Assembly (NCBI GenBank): GCA_021648025.1
Contig: JAKITO010000005.1
Span: 62,001 to 126,000 of the forward strand
From: Paracoccaceae bacterium
GTDB lineage: Bacteria > Pseudomonadota > Alphaproteobacteria > Rhodobacterales > Rhodobacteraceae
Reading direction: 5' to 3'
DNA length: 64,000 nt
Positions within the stretch are counted from its first letter, which is position 1. The number at the start of each line of letters is the position of its first letter. Made by a program: the position numbers and the translations under genes. The notes under the pieces were generated by a model. The model was given only the letters and a program-made list of their open reading frames with translations, made no database searches and was not told where the DNA came from. This document shows positions 15,660 to 25,408 of this stretch, one piece after another.

Positions 15660-17537
15660 ATGGATACCCGGCTCATGAAGCATTACGAGGCCGAGCTGAT
15701 GTATCTGCGCGACATGGGGGCCGAGTTTGCCGAGGCTTATCCCAAAATCGCCGCCCGTCTTGGTATGGAAGGGGTCGAGGTTCTTGACCCTTATGTGGAA
15801 CGCCTGCTTGAAGGTGTCGCATTCCTGACTGCCAGGGTTCAGCTTGAGCTTGAGCTGCAATACCCGGCCTTTACCAGTAACCTTCTGGAAATCGTCTATC
15901 CGCATTATCTGGCCCCGACCCCGTCAATGATGATCGCCGCGTTTGAGCCTGATACCGCCAACGCCGCCGTCAAAGACGGCTATGTCATTCCGCGCCACAG
16001 CGTGTTGCGCAGCCGTCTGATGGAGGGCGAACAGACGCCCTGCGAATATCGCACGGCCGCTGACATCACCATGTGGCCGATCGAAATTTCAGAGGCCGAG
16101 TATATTGACGGACGTGGCGAACTGGTGGCCGCCGGGGTGTCCCGCAATATTGACGCCCGTGCCGGGATCCGCCTGCGTCTGCGCCGCACCGACGGAGAGG
16201 CGATCAGCGATTTGGGCATGGACCGGTTGTCGGTGCATCTGAACCGGAGTGTAGGCAATTCCTGGTTGTTGCTTGAACTGTTGTGCACCCAGGTGCGCGG
16301 GATTGCGGGCCGCTCTACCGACCGGCGTGCGGACTGGACCGAACAATTGCCTGATGCCAAAGTGGTCCAACTTGGGTTCGAACAGGATGAGGCGTTGTTG
16401 CCCACACCCCAACGGAGTTTCGATGGGTATCGTTTGTTGCAGGAATATTTCGCCATGCCGGAACGGTTCCTGTTTGTCGAATTGCAGGGTTTGCAACCGG
16501 CTCTGAAACGGGCCAAAGGCCCCGAAGTGGACATTTATATCCTGCTTGGCGAAGGCCGCAAAGAGGTGGCGCCGATGGTCACCCCCGAGGCATTCACCCT
16601 GAACGCCGTGCCTGCCGTGAACCTGTTTCCCAAACGCTGCGACCGGGTGCAGATCACCCAGCGCGATACCGAGCAGCATATCGTTGCCAACCGCACCGCC
16701 GGCCTTGATTTTGAGGTTTATGCCCTGGAGAGCGTGATTGGCATCAGCGGCGAAGGCGCGGATGACGTGGTGTTCCGGCCATTTTATTCCGAGACGGATT
16801 TCACCGCCGCTGGCGAAACCCACCCGGCGTATTACACGATTCGACGCAAAATGCGCCAACGGTCGGAAAAAGAACGGCTAAGGGGGGTGCGAACATCATA
16901 TTTAGGCTCTGAAACCTATGTGACGTTGGTGGATCAGAAACAGGCACCGTTTGCGGTGGGCATGGAGCAACTGGCGGTTAAGGCACTGTGCACCAACCGC
17001 GACCTGCCGTTGCTATTGGCCACTGGCGATGCTGATGTGTTCCAACTGCCCGAAGGCGGCCCGGTTAAATCCGTGCGTCTACCCGTGTCGCCAACCCGGC
17101 CGCATCCGACCCTTGCCCAGGGCGATACCGCCTGGCGGCTGATCAGCCATCTAAGCCTGAATTACCTGTCAATTGCAGGCACAGGCCGCGGCAATTCCGC
17201 CGAAGCTTTGCGCGAATTGATCGGGCTTTATGCGCCGTTGGGTGACCGGGTGACCGAGAAACAGCTGGAGGGCGTGGTATCGGTTTCCAGTCGGCCCATC
17301 GTACGACGGATGAGCGACGAAGTTTTGTCCACCGCCCTGCGCGGATTGGAAATAACCATAGGGTTTGACGAGTCATTTTTTGAAGGCACCAGTGTCTATG
17401 TGCTGGGGGCCGTGCTTGAGAGGTTCCTCAGACGGCACGCGACGATCAACAGCTTTACTGAAACCGTTTTAACAACGCAAAAACGCGGGGAAATTGCCAG
17501 ATGGCGACCGGAAAAGGGCCTCAGCCGGACGATCTGA
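15660..17537 (+). CDS. tssF: T6SS baseplate protein TssF
   Basis: A 625-residue protein of standard TssF length. The N-terminus MDTRLMKHYEAELMYLRDMG and the following FAEAYPKIAARLGM and DPYVERLLEGVAFLTARVQL are family hallmarks, as is YPHYLAPTPSM. It begins one base after the tssE stop and overlaps tssG by 37 bases. With TssG and TssE it forms the wedge that recruits the VgrG hub. Confidence 0.96.
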   Translation: MDTRLMKHYEAELMYLRDMGAEFAEAYPKIAARLGMEGVEVLDPYVERLLEGVAFLTARVQLELELQYPAFTSNLLEIVYPHYLAPTPSMMIAAFEPDTANAAVKDGYVIPRHSVLRSRLMEGEQTPCEYRTAADITMWPIEISEAEYIDGRGELVAAGVSRNIDARAGIRLRLRRTDGEAISDLGMDRLSVHLNRSVGNSWLLLELLCTQVRGIAGRSTDRRADWTEQLPDAKVVQLGFEQDEALLPTPQRSFDGYRLLQEYFAMPERFLFVELQGLQPALKRAKGPEVDIYILLGEGRKEVAPMVTPEAFTLNAVPAVNLFPKRCDRVQITQRDTEQHIVANRTAGLDFEVYALESVIGISGEGADDVVFRPFYSETDFTAAGETHPAYYTIRRKMRQRSEKERLRGVRTSYLGSETYVTLVDQKQAPFAVGMEQLAVKALCTNRDLPLLLATGDADVFQLPEGGPVKSVRLPVSPTRPHPTLAQGDTAWRLISHLSLNYLSIAGTGRGNSAEALRELIGLYAPLGDRVTEKQLEGVVSVSSRPIVRRMSDEVLSTALRGLEITIGFDESFFEGTSVYVLGAVLERFLRRHATINSFTETVLTTQKRGEIARWRPEKGLSRTI

Positions 17538-18532
17538 GCCACTTTGCGCGGCTCGTCAAAAACCCTGAAAAGCATCATGTTTTTCAGGCGCTTCGTATTA
17601 TCGAAGCGCATTATTTTGACGCCCCCCGTCTGGGCGAAAGCCGCCGCCCGCGCGAAGACAAAGTGCGTCTGGGACAAGAGGCCGAACTGGCCTTTCCACC
17701 TTCGTCCATTGCCGATTTTCAACCTGGCAAAGATGGCAAACCCGCCCGTCTGACCAACCGATTCTTTGGTCTGTTCGGTCCGCAGGGTCCGCTGCCTTTG
17801 CATCTGACCGAATACGCCCGCGACCGGCTGCGCAACCACCGCGACCCGACATTTGTGGCCTTTGCCAATATGCTGACCCATCGGATGATGGGGCTGTTGT
17901 ACCGCGCCTGGACGGCTGGCCAGCCGGCCCCAAGCTTTGATCGCAATGACGATCAAATTGCCCATAAAGTGGCGGCTTTGGCGGGCTTTCGTGCAGGTAA
18001 CCTGCAAGACCGTGATGCAATGCCTGACCTGGCCAAGTTACATTTTGTTGGCCACCTGTCGCAGGGTTCCAAACATCCCGAGGGGTTGGTTTCGATCCTG
18101 TCGATGTTCTTTGGTGTCCCGGTAAAACTGCACCAGTTTGTTGGTTCCTGGCTTGAGTTAGAGCCAGATGATTGCTGGCAATTGGGGTCCTCCGCCGGTC
18201 TGGGGCATTCTACCAGCATCGGTCAAAAGGTCTGGAGCCGTGCGGCCAAGTTTCGCCTGCAAGTCGGGCCGCTGTCGCTTGAGGATTACAAAAGGATGTT
18301 GCCGGGGGGCGAATCTCTGGGGCGGTTCACGTCGATTGTGCGAAATTATATTGGCGATACACTGGATTGGGACATCAACCTGATCCTTGCGGGCGACCAG
18401 GTGCCCCGCGCAAGCCTTGGCGGAACGACCAAGCTGGGGCACACTAGCTGGATAGGAACGCGAAAAGATATGGACGATGTGCGCGCGGATGCAGCGGATT
18501 TGTATCTCTATCCGGGCGCGGCAACAGAATAA
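17501..18532 (+). CDS. tssG: T6SS baseplate protein TssG
   Basis: A 343-residue TssG-family protein. It has the N-terminal HVFQALRIIEAHYFDAPRLG segment, RFFGLFGPQGPLPLHLTEYA (the conserved GPxGPLP motif), and a C-terminal region with YLGDTLDWDINLILA-like sequence ending near LGHTSWIG. It overlaps the end of tssF. TssG pairs with TssF in the baseplate wedge. Confidence 0.95.
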   Translation: MATGKGPQPDDLSHFARLVKNPEKHHVFQALRIIEAHYFDAPRLGESRRPREDKVRLGQEAELAFPPSSIADFQPGKDGKPARLTNRFFGLFGPQGPLPLHLTEYARDRLRNHRDPTFVAFANMLTHRMMGLLYRAWTAGQPAPSFDRNDDQIAHKVAALAGFRAGNLQDRDAMPDLAKLHFVGHLSQGSKHPEGLVSILSMFFGVPVKLHQFVGSWLELEPDDCWQLGSSAGLGHSTSIGQKVWSRAAKFRLQVGPLSLEDYKRMLPGGESLGRFTSIVRNYIGDTLDWDINLILAGDQVPRASLGGTTKLGHTSWIGTRKDMDDVRADAADLYLYPGAATE

Positions 18533-18589
18533 GAACAGAATAAACGCCGCAAAAGCGGCTGAATTTGGATGATAGAGAAGGAATTTGCG

Positions 18590-21304
18590 ATGAGCGAGAT
18601 CAGTCGGGTAGCATTGTTCGGAAAGCTGAACAAACTGGGATATCAGGCCGTCGAAAGCGCGACGGTGTTTTGCAAGATGCGGGGCAATCCGTATGTCGAA
18701 GTGGTTCATTGGATGCACCAGATCCTGAACGGGCAAGACAGCGACCTGCACCGGATCGTCCAGCACTATGATCTTGACCCGGGCAAAATCGCCAGCGAAA
18801 TGACCCGCGCGTTGGATATGCTGCCGCGCGGAGCCAGCACCATTTCCGATCTTTCCGATCATCTGATGGACGGGATGGAACGCGGTTGGGTCTGGGGTTC
18901 GCTTTTGTATTCCTCCAATCAGGTGCGCACCGGGCATTTGCTTTTGGGCATGTTGAAAACCCCGGCCTTGCGCAACATTCTCAAGGGCATATCGCCGGAA
19001 CTGGCCAGTATTGGTCCCGATGATCTGGCAGATAATTTTGCCGCCGCCACCGATGGCTCGCCCGAAGAACGTCTGGCGCCGCAGGATGGCACCAGCACCG
19101 GGGCCGCCCCGGGTGAGGCTTCGGATGCAATTGCCCCGGCCCAGATGGGCAAAGAAGAGGCGTTGGAGCAGTTCTGCACCGACATGACCGAACAGGCGCG
19201 CAACGGCGAAATAGACCCTATTGTTGGGCGGGACGAAGAAATTCGCCAGATTGTCGATGTGCTGATGCGGCGACGTCAGAACAATCCGATCCTGACCGGT
19301 GAGGCGGGCGTTGGTAAAACCGCAGTGGTCGAAGGCTTTGCTTTGCGGATTGCCCGCGGCGATGTGCCTCCCGCGCTTCAGGATGTGCGGCTGTTGATGT
19401 TGGACATCGGGCTGTTGCAGGCCGGGGCCTCGATGAAGGGCGAATTTGAAAACCGTCTGCGGATGGTGATTGACGAGGTTCAGGCCAGCCCGACGCCGAT
19501 TGTGTTGTTCATCGATGAAACCCATTCGCTTATCGGAGCGGGAGGAGCCGCCGGAACTGGCGATGCCGCCAATTTGCTGAAACCCGCCTTGGCACGCGGA
19601 ACATTGCGAACAGTGGGCGCGACGACCTTTGCCGAATACAAGAAATACATCGAAAAAGACCCGGCTTTGGCGCGGCGTTTTCAGGTGGTTCAGGTGGACG
19701 AACCCAGCATTCCCAAGGCGATCCTGATGATGCGGGGCATTGCCTCGATGTTGGAAAGCCACCACCAGGTGCAGGTTCTGGACGAAGGGATTGAGGCCGC
19801 CGTCAGCCTGTCGGCGCGCTATATCCCGGCGCGGCAATTGCCGGACAAATCGGTCAGCTTGCTGGATACGGCTTGCGCCCGGGTCGCGGTTTCGCAACAC
19901 GCGGTCCCGGCGCAGGTGGATGACAGCCAGCGCCGGATTGAGGCGCTGACGACCGAATTAGAGATCATCGGGCGTGACGAAACCGCAGGCTATGATGTGG
20001 GCGAACGTCGCATAGATGTTGAGGCTGACAAAGCCGAGGAAGAAACCCGGCTGGCAGAGCTGACAACCCGCTGGGACGCCGAAAAAGCCGTCGTCGAGGG
20101 GATTCTGGAGCTGCGCGCCAAGCTGCGCGAAGGTGGCGCACCAGTTGAAGGCGAAGAGGCGGCCAGTGACGAGGCCGCAGAAGCCAGCCCTCTGACCGCC
20201 GATGAGCGGGCGGCGTTGATCGAAGAGCTGAAGGCCAGGAATGCTGAACTTGTCGAGGTTCAGGGCGAAAGCCCGCTGATCCTGCCAATTGTTGACCATC
20301 AGGCAATTGCCTCGGTAGTGGGTGACTGGACCGGCATCCCCGTGGGCCGCATGGTCAAGGACGAGATCGAGGTGATCCTGAAACTTGAGGAACATCTGGC
20401 CAAACGGGTGATCGGCCAGGATCACGCGATGAAGATGATCGCCAAGCGTATCCAGACATCCCGTGCCGGGCTGGACAACCCATCCAAGCCGATTGGCGTA
20501 TTCCTGCTGGCGGGGACCAGCGGTGTGGGCAAGACCGAGACCGCGCTGGCGCTGGCCGAAGTTTTGTACGGCGGCGAACAAAACGTCATAACCATCAATA
20601 TGAGCGAGTACCAAGAGGCACATACCGTGAGCAGCCTGAAAGGCGCGCCTCCCGGCTATGTCGGTTACGGCGAGGGTGGTGTGTTGACCGAGGCGGTCAG
20701 GCGCAAGCCATATTCGGTGGTTCTTTTGGACGAGGTGGAAAAGGCCCACCCGGATGTGCACGAGATTTTCTTTCAGGTGTTCGACAAAGGCGTGATGGAA
20801 GACGGCGAAGGGCGCACGATTGATTTCAAGAACACGCTGATCCTGCTGACCTCGAATGCCGGGTCGGAAATGATCATGGATATGTGTTCTGATCCCGAAT
20901 TGCTGCCCGACCCCGAAGGGCTGGCCAAGGCGCTGCGTGACCCGCTGTTGAAAATATTCCCGCCTGCGTTGCTGGGGCGGTTGGTGACGATCCCCTATTA
21001 TCCGCTTAGCCCGGATATGATTGGCAAGATCACTGTGTTGCAACTGAACCGGATCAAGAAAAGGGTCGAGGAATCGCACGGTGTGCCGTTTGAGTATACC
21101 GATGCCGTAGTTGATAAGATTGTCGAGCGTTGTCAGGAACTTGAAAGTGGCGGGCGGATGATTGACGCGATTGTCACCAACACCATGTTGCCCGACATTT
21201 CGGCGGAATTCCTGAAACGGATGATGGAAGGCAAAGAAATTCACCGCGTGGCCATCGACGTGAAAGACGACGATTTTGCCTATTCCTTTGACGCGAGCAA
21301 GTGA
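18590..21304 (+). CDS. clpV: T6SS sheath-recycling AAA+ ATPase ClpV (TssH)
   Basis: A 904-residue double-AAA+ ATPase. After a Clp N-domain (about 1-150) come the first Walker [10 protein letters not shown] (about 240) with Walker [11 protein letters not shown], a coiled middle region, and the second Walker [11 protein letters not shown] (about 644) with [10 protein letters not shown]. The ATG at 18590 is chosen because AAGGAA lies 6 bases upstream and the product starts [14 protein letters not shown]. The first Walker B motif reads DETH, a minor variation of DEAH. ClpV extracts TssC from contracted sheaths. The next gene, a sodium channel, starts 10 bases after the stop. Confidence 0.97.
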   Translation: MSEISRVALFGKLNKLGYQAVESATVFCKMRGNPYVEVVHWMHQILNGQDSDLHRIVQHYDLDPGKIASEMTRALDMLPRGASTISDLSDHLMDGMERGWVWGSLLYSSNQVRTGHLLLGMLKTPALRNILKGISPELASIGPDDLADNFAAATDGSPEERLAPQDGTSTGAAPGEASDAIAPAQMGKEEALEQFCTDMTEQARNGEIDPIVGRDEEIRQIVDVLMRRRQNNPILTGEAGVGKTAVVEGFALRIARGDVPPALQDVRLLMLDIGLLQAGASMKGEFENRLRMVIDEVQASPTPIVLFIDETHSLIGAGGAAGTGDAANLLKPALARGTLRTVGATTFAEYKKYIEKDPALARRFQVVQVDEPSIPKAILMMRGIASMLESHHQVQVLDEGIEAAVSLSARYIPARQLPDKSVSLLDTACARVAVSQHAVPAQVDDSQRRIEALTTELEIIGRDETAGYDVGERRIDVEADKAEEETRLAELTTRWDAEKAVVEGILELRAKLREGGAPVEGEEAASDEAAEASPLTADERAALIEELKARNAELVEVQGESPLILPIVDHQAIASVVGDWTGIPVGRMVKDEIEVILKLEEHLAKRVIGQDHAMKMIAKRIQTSRAGLDNPSKPIGVFLLAGTSGVGKTETALALAEVLYGGEQNVITINMSEYQEAHTVSSLKGAPPGYVGYGEGGVLTEAVRRKPYSVVLLDEVEKAHPDVHEIFFQVFDKGVMEDGEGRTIDFKNTLILLTSNAGSEMIMDMCSDPELLPDPEGLAKALRDPLLKIFPPALLGRLVTIPYYPLSPDMIGKITVLQLNRIKKRVEESHGVPFEYTDAVVDKIVERCQELESGGRMIDAIVTNTMLPDISAEFLKRMMEGKEIHRVAIDVKDDDFAYSFDASK

Positions 21305-21314
21305 GGGCAGGACA

Positions 21315-22163
21315 GTGACAACTGAAAACGCAACTCTGTCATTTCGGGACAAGGCCCGTATATTTGTTGAACGCAAAGCGGTGACAAACACCATCCTGGG
21401 GGTGATCATTTTCAACGCGATCACTCTTGGAATGACGACGTCGCCGACGATCATGGCCGAAATGGGCGGGTTCCTGAACACCGTCGATAAGGTGGTTCTG
21501 ACGATCTTTGTGGCCGAGTTGTTGTTGAAGTTTTATGCCTACGGCTGGGCATTCTTTAAAAACGCCTGGAATATCTTTGACCTTCTGGTGGTCAGCATCG
21601 GCCTTTTGCCGGACAAGGGCGGCCTATCAGCGCTGCGGGGTTTGCGGGTTATTCGCGCCTTGCGTCTTTTGTCGGTGGTGCCACAGATGCGCACCGTGGT
21701 TCAGGCATTGCTGGACGCGCTGCCCGGCATGGGTGCGGTGATCATCATGTTGTCGATCGTCTATTACGTGTTTGCGGTGATGGCGACGCTGATGTATGGG
21801 CCGCTGTTTGACGAATGGTTCGGTACCTTGGGCCGGTCAATGTATTCGCTGTTCCAGATCATGACACTGGAAAGCTGGTCAATGGGCATCGTGCGCCCGG
21901 TGATGGTCGAATTTCCCAAGGCCTGGGTGTTCTTTGTGCCGTTCATCATCATCACTGCGTTTTCGGTACTCAACCTGTTCATCGGCCTGCTGGTCAACAC
22001 CATGCAATCGGCGGTTGAGGACGAATCCGAAGCCGAGTTCGAAAAGCTGCGCGATCTGGTGCGATCCGAGAACGAAGAGGTCGGTGGGTTGGTGCGTGAA
22101 ATGCACAGCGAGATCAAATCGCTTCGGGCCGAGATCGCAGAAATCAAGGGTAAAACTGGATGA
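21315..22163 (+). CDS. Bacterial voltage-gated sodium channel (NaChBac/NavAb type) inside the T6SS operon
   Basis: A 282-residue six-helix channel subunit. S4 carries four regularly spaced arginines, R108, R111, R114 and R117 (LRGLRVIRALRLLSVVPQMR). The pore filter is TLESWSM (184-190), the same as in characterised NavAb-type sodium channels. S6 (about 203-230) is followed by a charged C-terminal coiled coil (about 235-280) typical of BacNav channels. The start is GTG 21315 with a GGCAGGA-like site, because the ClpV frame ends at 21304. The stop overlaps the ATG of the sheath fusion (ATGA), so the genes are translationally coupled. It would be a homotetramer in the inner membrane. No T6SS role for such a channel is known to me. 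Confidence 0.93.
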   Translation: MTTENATLSFRDKARIFVERKAVTNTILGVIIFNAITLGMTTSPTIMAEMGGFLNTVDKVVLTIFVAELLLKFYAYGWAFFKNAWNIFDLLVVSIGLLPDKGGLSALRGLRVIRALRLLSVVPQMRTVVQALLDALPGMGAVIIMLSIVYYVFAVMATLMYGPLFDEWFGTLGRSMYSLFQIMTLESWSMGIVRPVMVEFPKAWVFFVPFIIITAFSVLNLFIGLLVNTMQSAVEDESEAEFEKLRDLVRSENEEVGGLVREMHSEIKSLRAEIAEIKGKTG

Positions 22164-25100
22164 GCAGTTCGCAGAAATTCATTGCCCGAAACCGCGCCCC
22201 AAGGGTTCAGATCGAGTATGATGTTGAGCTTTATGGCTCTGAGAAGAAGGTGCAATTGCCGTTTGTCATGGGTGTGATGTCGGACCTTTCGGGCAAGTCG
22301 AACGTGGCGCAGCCATCCATCGCTGACCGTAGCTTTCTGGAAATTGACGTCGACAATTTTGATGACCGGATGCGGGCCATGGCCCCGCGCGCGGCGTTCA
22401 GCGTGCCCAATACCCTGACCGGCGAAGGCAATATCGCCGTTGATCTGACATTCGAGAAGATGGACGATTTTTCGCCTGCCGCAATTGCCTCCAAGGTTGA
22501 TAGCCTGCGCCCCTTGCTTGAGGCGCGCACGCAACTGTCCAATCTGATGGCCTATATGGACGGCAAGGCCGGGGCCGAGACATTGATCGAGAAAATCCTG
22601 GGCGATCCGGCGTTGTTGTCGGCGGTTTCGTCGGCCTCTGATGCGTCGGCGGATCAAAGCGCGGCCCTGGAGAGCCTGCGGGCACTGACCCCAGAGGATA
22701 TTGATGAATCGGACAAAACCGAGGGTGTTTTGTCTGATCTCAAATCCAATGCCCCGGAGGAAGTGCAACAAGGTGATGTAACGGGTGATGTCTTGTCGGA
22801 CTTGTCTGCGCAAACCGTGGCTGACCAGCCCGAAGATGACAACAGCGCCGCAACTCTGGACGGTTTGCGAAACGTCGAACTGCCAGAGGCCGCGCCGGAC
22901 ACCTCGACCACCGAAACACTTGCAGAATTGTCGGCCACCAGCCCTAAAGCAGTCGAAGCCGTTGATACAACAGCAGACACGCTCAACAGCCTTGCCGAAG
23001 CTGATGTTCCGCAAGAAGTTGAGGACACCACCGACGATCTGTTGGCTGACCTCGCGGCCATTGCCCCTGAGGATGGCGAGGTCGTCGACACAACCACCGA
23101 TGCCCTGGACAGTCTGGGTGAAATTGAGGTGCCTGAGGCGGTTGAGGACACCACCGACGATCTGTTGGCTGACCTCGCTACCAGTGTTCCGGTCTCAGAA
23201 TTTGATACTGACGATACGGCCGATGTACTAAGCGGGCTGGCAGATTTGGAGGTGCCGGAAGCCGCAGACGACTCTCCTGATGCTCTTCTTGCTGAGTTGG
23301 GTGGCGAAGATTCTTCGTTGGCTGATGTGGTGACAGGCGATGACGCAGACCTTGATGATCTGTTGGGCGATCTGGGTGGCGGCGATGACGCGGCTTTGGA
23401 TGACTTGCTGGGCGATACTGAAAAAGATGACGACAGCACCAGCAGTGATCTTGACGATCTGTTGGGCGATCTGGCTGGCGACGACGACGATCTTGACGAT
23501 TTGTTGGCAGACACCGGGGCGGATGACTCTGACGATCTTGACGATTTGCTGGGGGATCTGGCTGGCGGCGATGATACCGATCTGGATGATCTGCTGGATG
23601 GCTTGGATGAGGGTGATGCCACCATTCCGCCCGATAAGGGGGCCACAATGTCTGACGAACCTGAGTTTGCCTTTGGTCAGTTGAGTGCCGAACGCCCCGA
23701 CTCTTTGAGGCTGAACCGTAAAAGGTTCCGCATGGCGATCATCGGTGATTTCACCGGACGTGCGGCGCGTGGGGTGTTGGAAACAGGCGAGGCTTTGGCC
23801 AATCGCAAACCCATTCTGCTGGACCCGGATACCGCCGAAGAAGTGATCGAAAGTTTTGCCACCGATCTGGTTTTGCCAATTGGCAAGGACGCGGCCGGGG
23901 TTGCGGTCAAACTGGGGGGATTGGATGATCTGCACCCGGATGAACTCTATGAAAATGTTGCGCTGTTTGGCGAGTTGAATAGCCTGCGTGGCCAGCTTTC
24001 CAGTGGCGCGACGGCTGAAAATGCAGCGAAGCAGCTAAGGGCCTGGGGTGAGAAGCACGGGCAACCCGTGGTGCCGACCAATTCAAAATCGTCGGGCAAC
24101 GCGGTTCCCGCCGATATCAAGCTTAGCGATTTTCAAAAGCTGATTGGCGATACCGAGGCCAAATTGACCCAGCCTTCGCCGATTGACGAACTGATGGCGC
24201 GGATTGTCGGCCCGCATATTCGGGCGATCCCGGACGCCGATGCCACGGCAATGAAGGGCGCGGTGGACGAGGCGCTGTCGTCGGCCATGCGCCTTGTGTT
24301 GCACCACCCGGAATTCCAGTCAATCGAGGCGCAGTGGCGGTCGATCGACCTGATTGCCCGCTCGGTCGAAACCGACGATACGCTGGATGTGATCCTGTAT
24401 GATGTGTCGGCAGAGGAAATTGCCGCCGATCTGGCCTCGGCCGATGATCTGGCGACAAGCGGTTTTGCCCGACTTCTGACCGAAGAGCCATTGGACGAGG
24501 AATTTGGCCGTGGCGGGTATTCTGCCCTGATCGGGCTTTATACCTTTGAAGAAACCCCGCCGCATGCCGAACTTCTGGGCCGTATCGCCCGGGTGGCCGC
24601 GCATGTGGACGCCCCGTTCATCGCCGCAATTACGCCGACGTTTCTGGATACCGCCAAAGAAGATCGCCACAAACTGGTGGCCGAGGCGTGGGATACGTTA
24701 CGCTCTATGCCTGAGGCCGGGCATCTGGGGCTGGTGTCGCCGCGGTTCATGCTGCGTCGGCCTTACGGCGCCAAATCCGAACCTATTTATGAGTTTGAGT
24801 TCGAAGAATTCACCATGGCTGTGGGTCTGAAAGGCATGCTTTGGGCCAACCCTGCGGTTCTGGTGGCGATTCTTCTGGCCAAGTCGTTCAAGGAAAATGG
24901 CGCGTCGATGGAGCTTGGCAAGATCATGGCCTTGGGCGAAATTCCGTTCCACTTTGTCAATGATCAATACGGTGATCAGGTGGCGTTGCCTTGCACCGAA
25001 CGCAACATCACGCTGGACAAGATCGAAATTGCCGTGACCCGGGGCATCATGTCGGTGGCCGGAATCAAGGGCCGTGATGAAATTCGGCTGACCTCGTTTG

Positions 25101-25339
25101 GGTCCCTTGCCGGGGGTGAAATTCTGGGGCCGTGGACTGGCGCGCCTCCGCCGAAACCATCCCCGCCCAAGCCGGAACCTGTAGCAAAATCAACACAAGT
25201 GGTGGACTCTGAAGACGAAACAAGCGACGATATAGATCTGGACGACCTTCTGGCAGGTTTTTCGGACGATACGGATGATGACGGTGGCGACATTGACGAC
25301 ACCGACGCCGAATTGGCCGCTTTGCTGGGCGATCTCTAG
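22160..25339 (+). CDS. Giant T6SS sheath-type fusion: TssB domain, acidic repeat linker, TssB-like plus TssC-like domain
   Basis: A 1059-residue protein. Residues 1-157 are a full TssB domain closely similar to the separate TssB (SSQKFIARNRAPRVQIEYD, MDDFSPAAIA, LSNLMAYMDGK). Residues about 158-496 are an acidic repeat linker with units like VEDTTDDLLADLA and LDDLLGDL. Residues 497-1059 start MSDEPEF and hold a TssB-like segment (RMAIIGDFTGR), then a TssC-like region (HHPEFQSIEAQWRSIDLIAR, PRFMLRRPYGAKSEP, about 700-980). This lacks the last about 120 residues of normal TssC and ends in a Pro-rich stretch and another acidic LDDLL tail. An in-frame ATG at 23648 preceded by AAGGGGG could produce the second half alone. 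The role is unknown: an alternative sheath, baseplate or regulatory component is possible. Confidence 0.9.
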   Translation: MSSSQKFIARNRAPRVQIEYDVELYGSEKKVQLPFVMGVMSDLSGKSNVAQPSIADRSFLEIDVDNFDDRMRAMAPRAAFSVPNTLTGEGNIAVDLTFEKMDDFSPAAIASKVDSLRPLLEARTQLSNLMAYMDGKAGAETLIEKILGDPALLSAVSSASDASADQSAALESLRALTPEDIDESDKTEGVLSDLKSNAPEEVQQGDVTGDVLSDLSAQTVADQPEDDNSAATLDGLRNVELPEAAPDTSTTETLAELSATSPKAVEAVDTTADTLNSLAEADVPQEVEDTTDDLLADLAAIAPEDGEVVDTTTDALDSLGEIEVPEAVEDTTDDLLADLATSVPVSEFDTDDTADVLSGLADLEVPEAADDSPDALLAELGGEDSSLADVVTGDDADLDDLLGDLGGGDDAALDDLLGDTEKDDDSTSSDLDDLLGDLAGDDDDLDDLLADTGADDSDDLDDLLGDLAGGDDTDLDDLLDGLDEGDATIPPDKGATMSDEPEFAFGQLSAERPDSLRLNRKRFRMAIIGDFTGRAARGVLETGEALANRKPILLDPDTAEEVIESFATDLVLPIGKDAAGVAVKLGGLDDLHPDELYENVALFGELNSLRGQLSSGATAENAAKQLRAWGEKHGQPVVPTNSKSSGNAVPADIKLSDFQKLIGDTEAKLTQPSPIDELMARIVGPHIRAIPDADATAMKGAVDEALSSAMRLVLHHPEFQSIEAQWRSIDLIARSVETDDTLDVILYDVSAEEIAADLASADDLATSGFARLLTEEPLDEEFGRGGYSALIGLYTFEETPPHAELLGRIARVAAHVDAPFIAAITPTFLDTAKEDRHKLVAEAWDTLRSMPEAGHLGLVSPRFMLRRPYGAKSEPIYEFEFEEFTMAVGLKGMLWANPAVLVAILLAKSFKENGASMELGKIMALGEIPFHFVNDQYGDQVALPCTERNITLDKIEIAVTRGIMSVAGIKGRDEIRLTSFGSLAGGEILGPWTGAPPPKPSPPKPEPVAKSTQVVDSEDETSDDIDLDDLLAGFSDDTDDDGGDIDDTDAELAALLGDL
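23018..23178 (+). repeat. Exact 38-base repeat within the fusion linker
   Basis: The same 38 bases (opening GTTGAGGACACCACCGACGA) occur at 23018-23055 and 23141-23178, encoding VEDTTDDLLADLA. Flanking units are diverged copies. The near-identity of DNA suggests recent unit duplication and a linker that can change length by recombination. Confidence 0.85.
23340..23630 (+). repeat. Degenerate acidic tandem repeats coding for LDDLLGDL motifs
   Basis: Repeated GATCTTGACGATCTGTTGGG-type units encode Asp/Leu motifs (DLDDLLGDL, ALDDLLGD, DLDDLLADT, DLDDLLDGL) about every 15-25 residues. They are part of the coding sequence and not a separate element. Confidence 0.85.
23636..23650 (+). promoter_or_regulatory. 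Possible internal ribosome site and start within the sheath fusion
   Basis: AAGGGGG ends 5 bases before an in-frame ATG (23648-23650). The protein read from here begins MSDEPEFAFGQLSAERPDSL, which looks like a natural N-terminus. A separate 563-residue product could be made, or this may mark the junction of two formerly separate genes. Confidence 0.55.
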
Positions 25340-25408
25340 GGATGATTAAATTTGAGACTAAAGACTATTTTTCAAGGCTGACGCGATTTTACGCGAAAGG
25401 ACACAAAC

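Noticed and set aside
18158-19900. 580-codon open frame opposite tssG and clpV
   Set aside because: It spans two well-supported genes on the other strand and looks like a codon-bias shadow with no ribosome site.
23018-23630. CRISPR-like array
   Set aside because: The repeats are in frame, degenerate and without unique spacers of constant size; they are coding repeats of the fusion protein.
22654-23646. 330-codon Ser-rich frame opposite the fusion linker
   Set aside because: The Ser/Arg composition is just the reverse reading of the Asp/Leu repeats.
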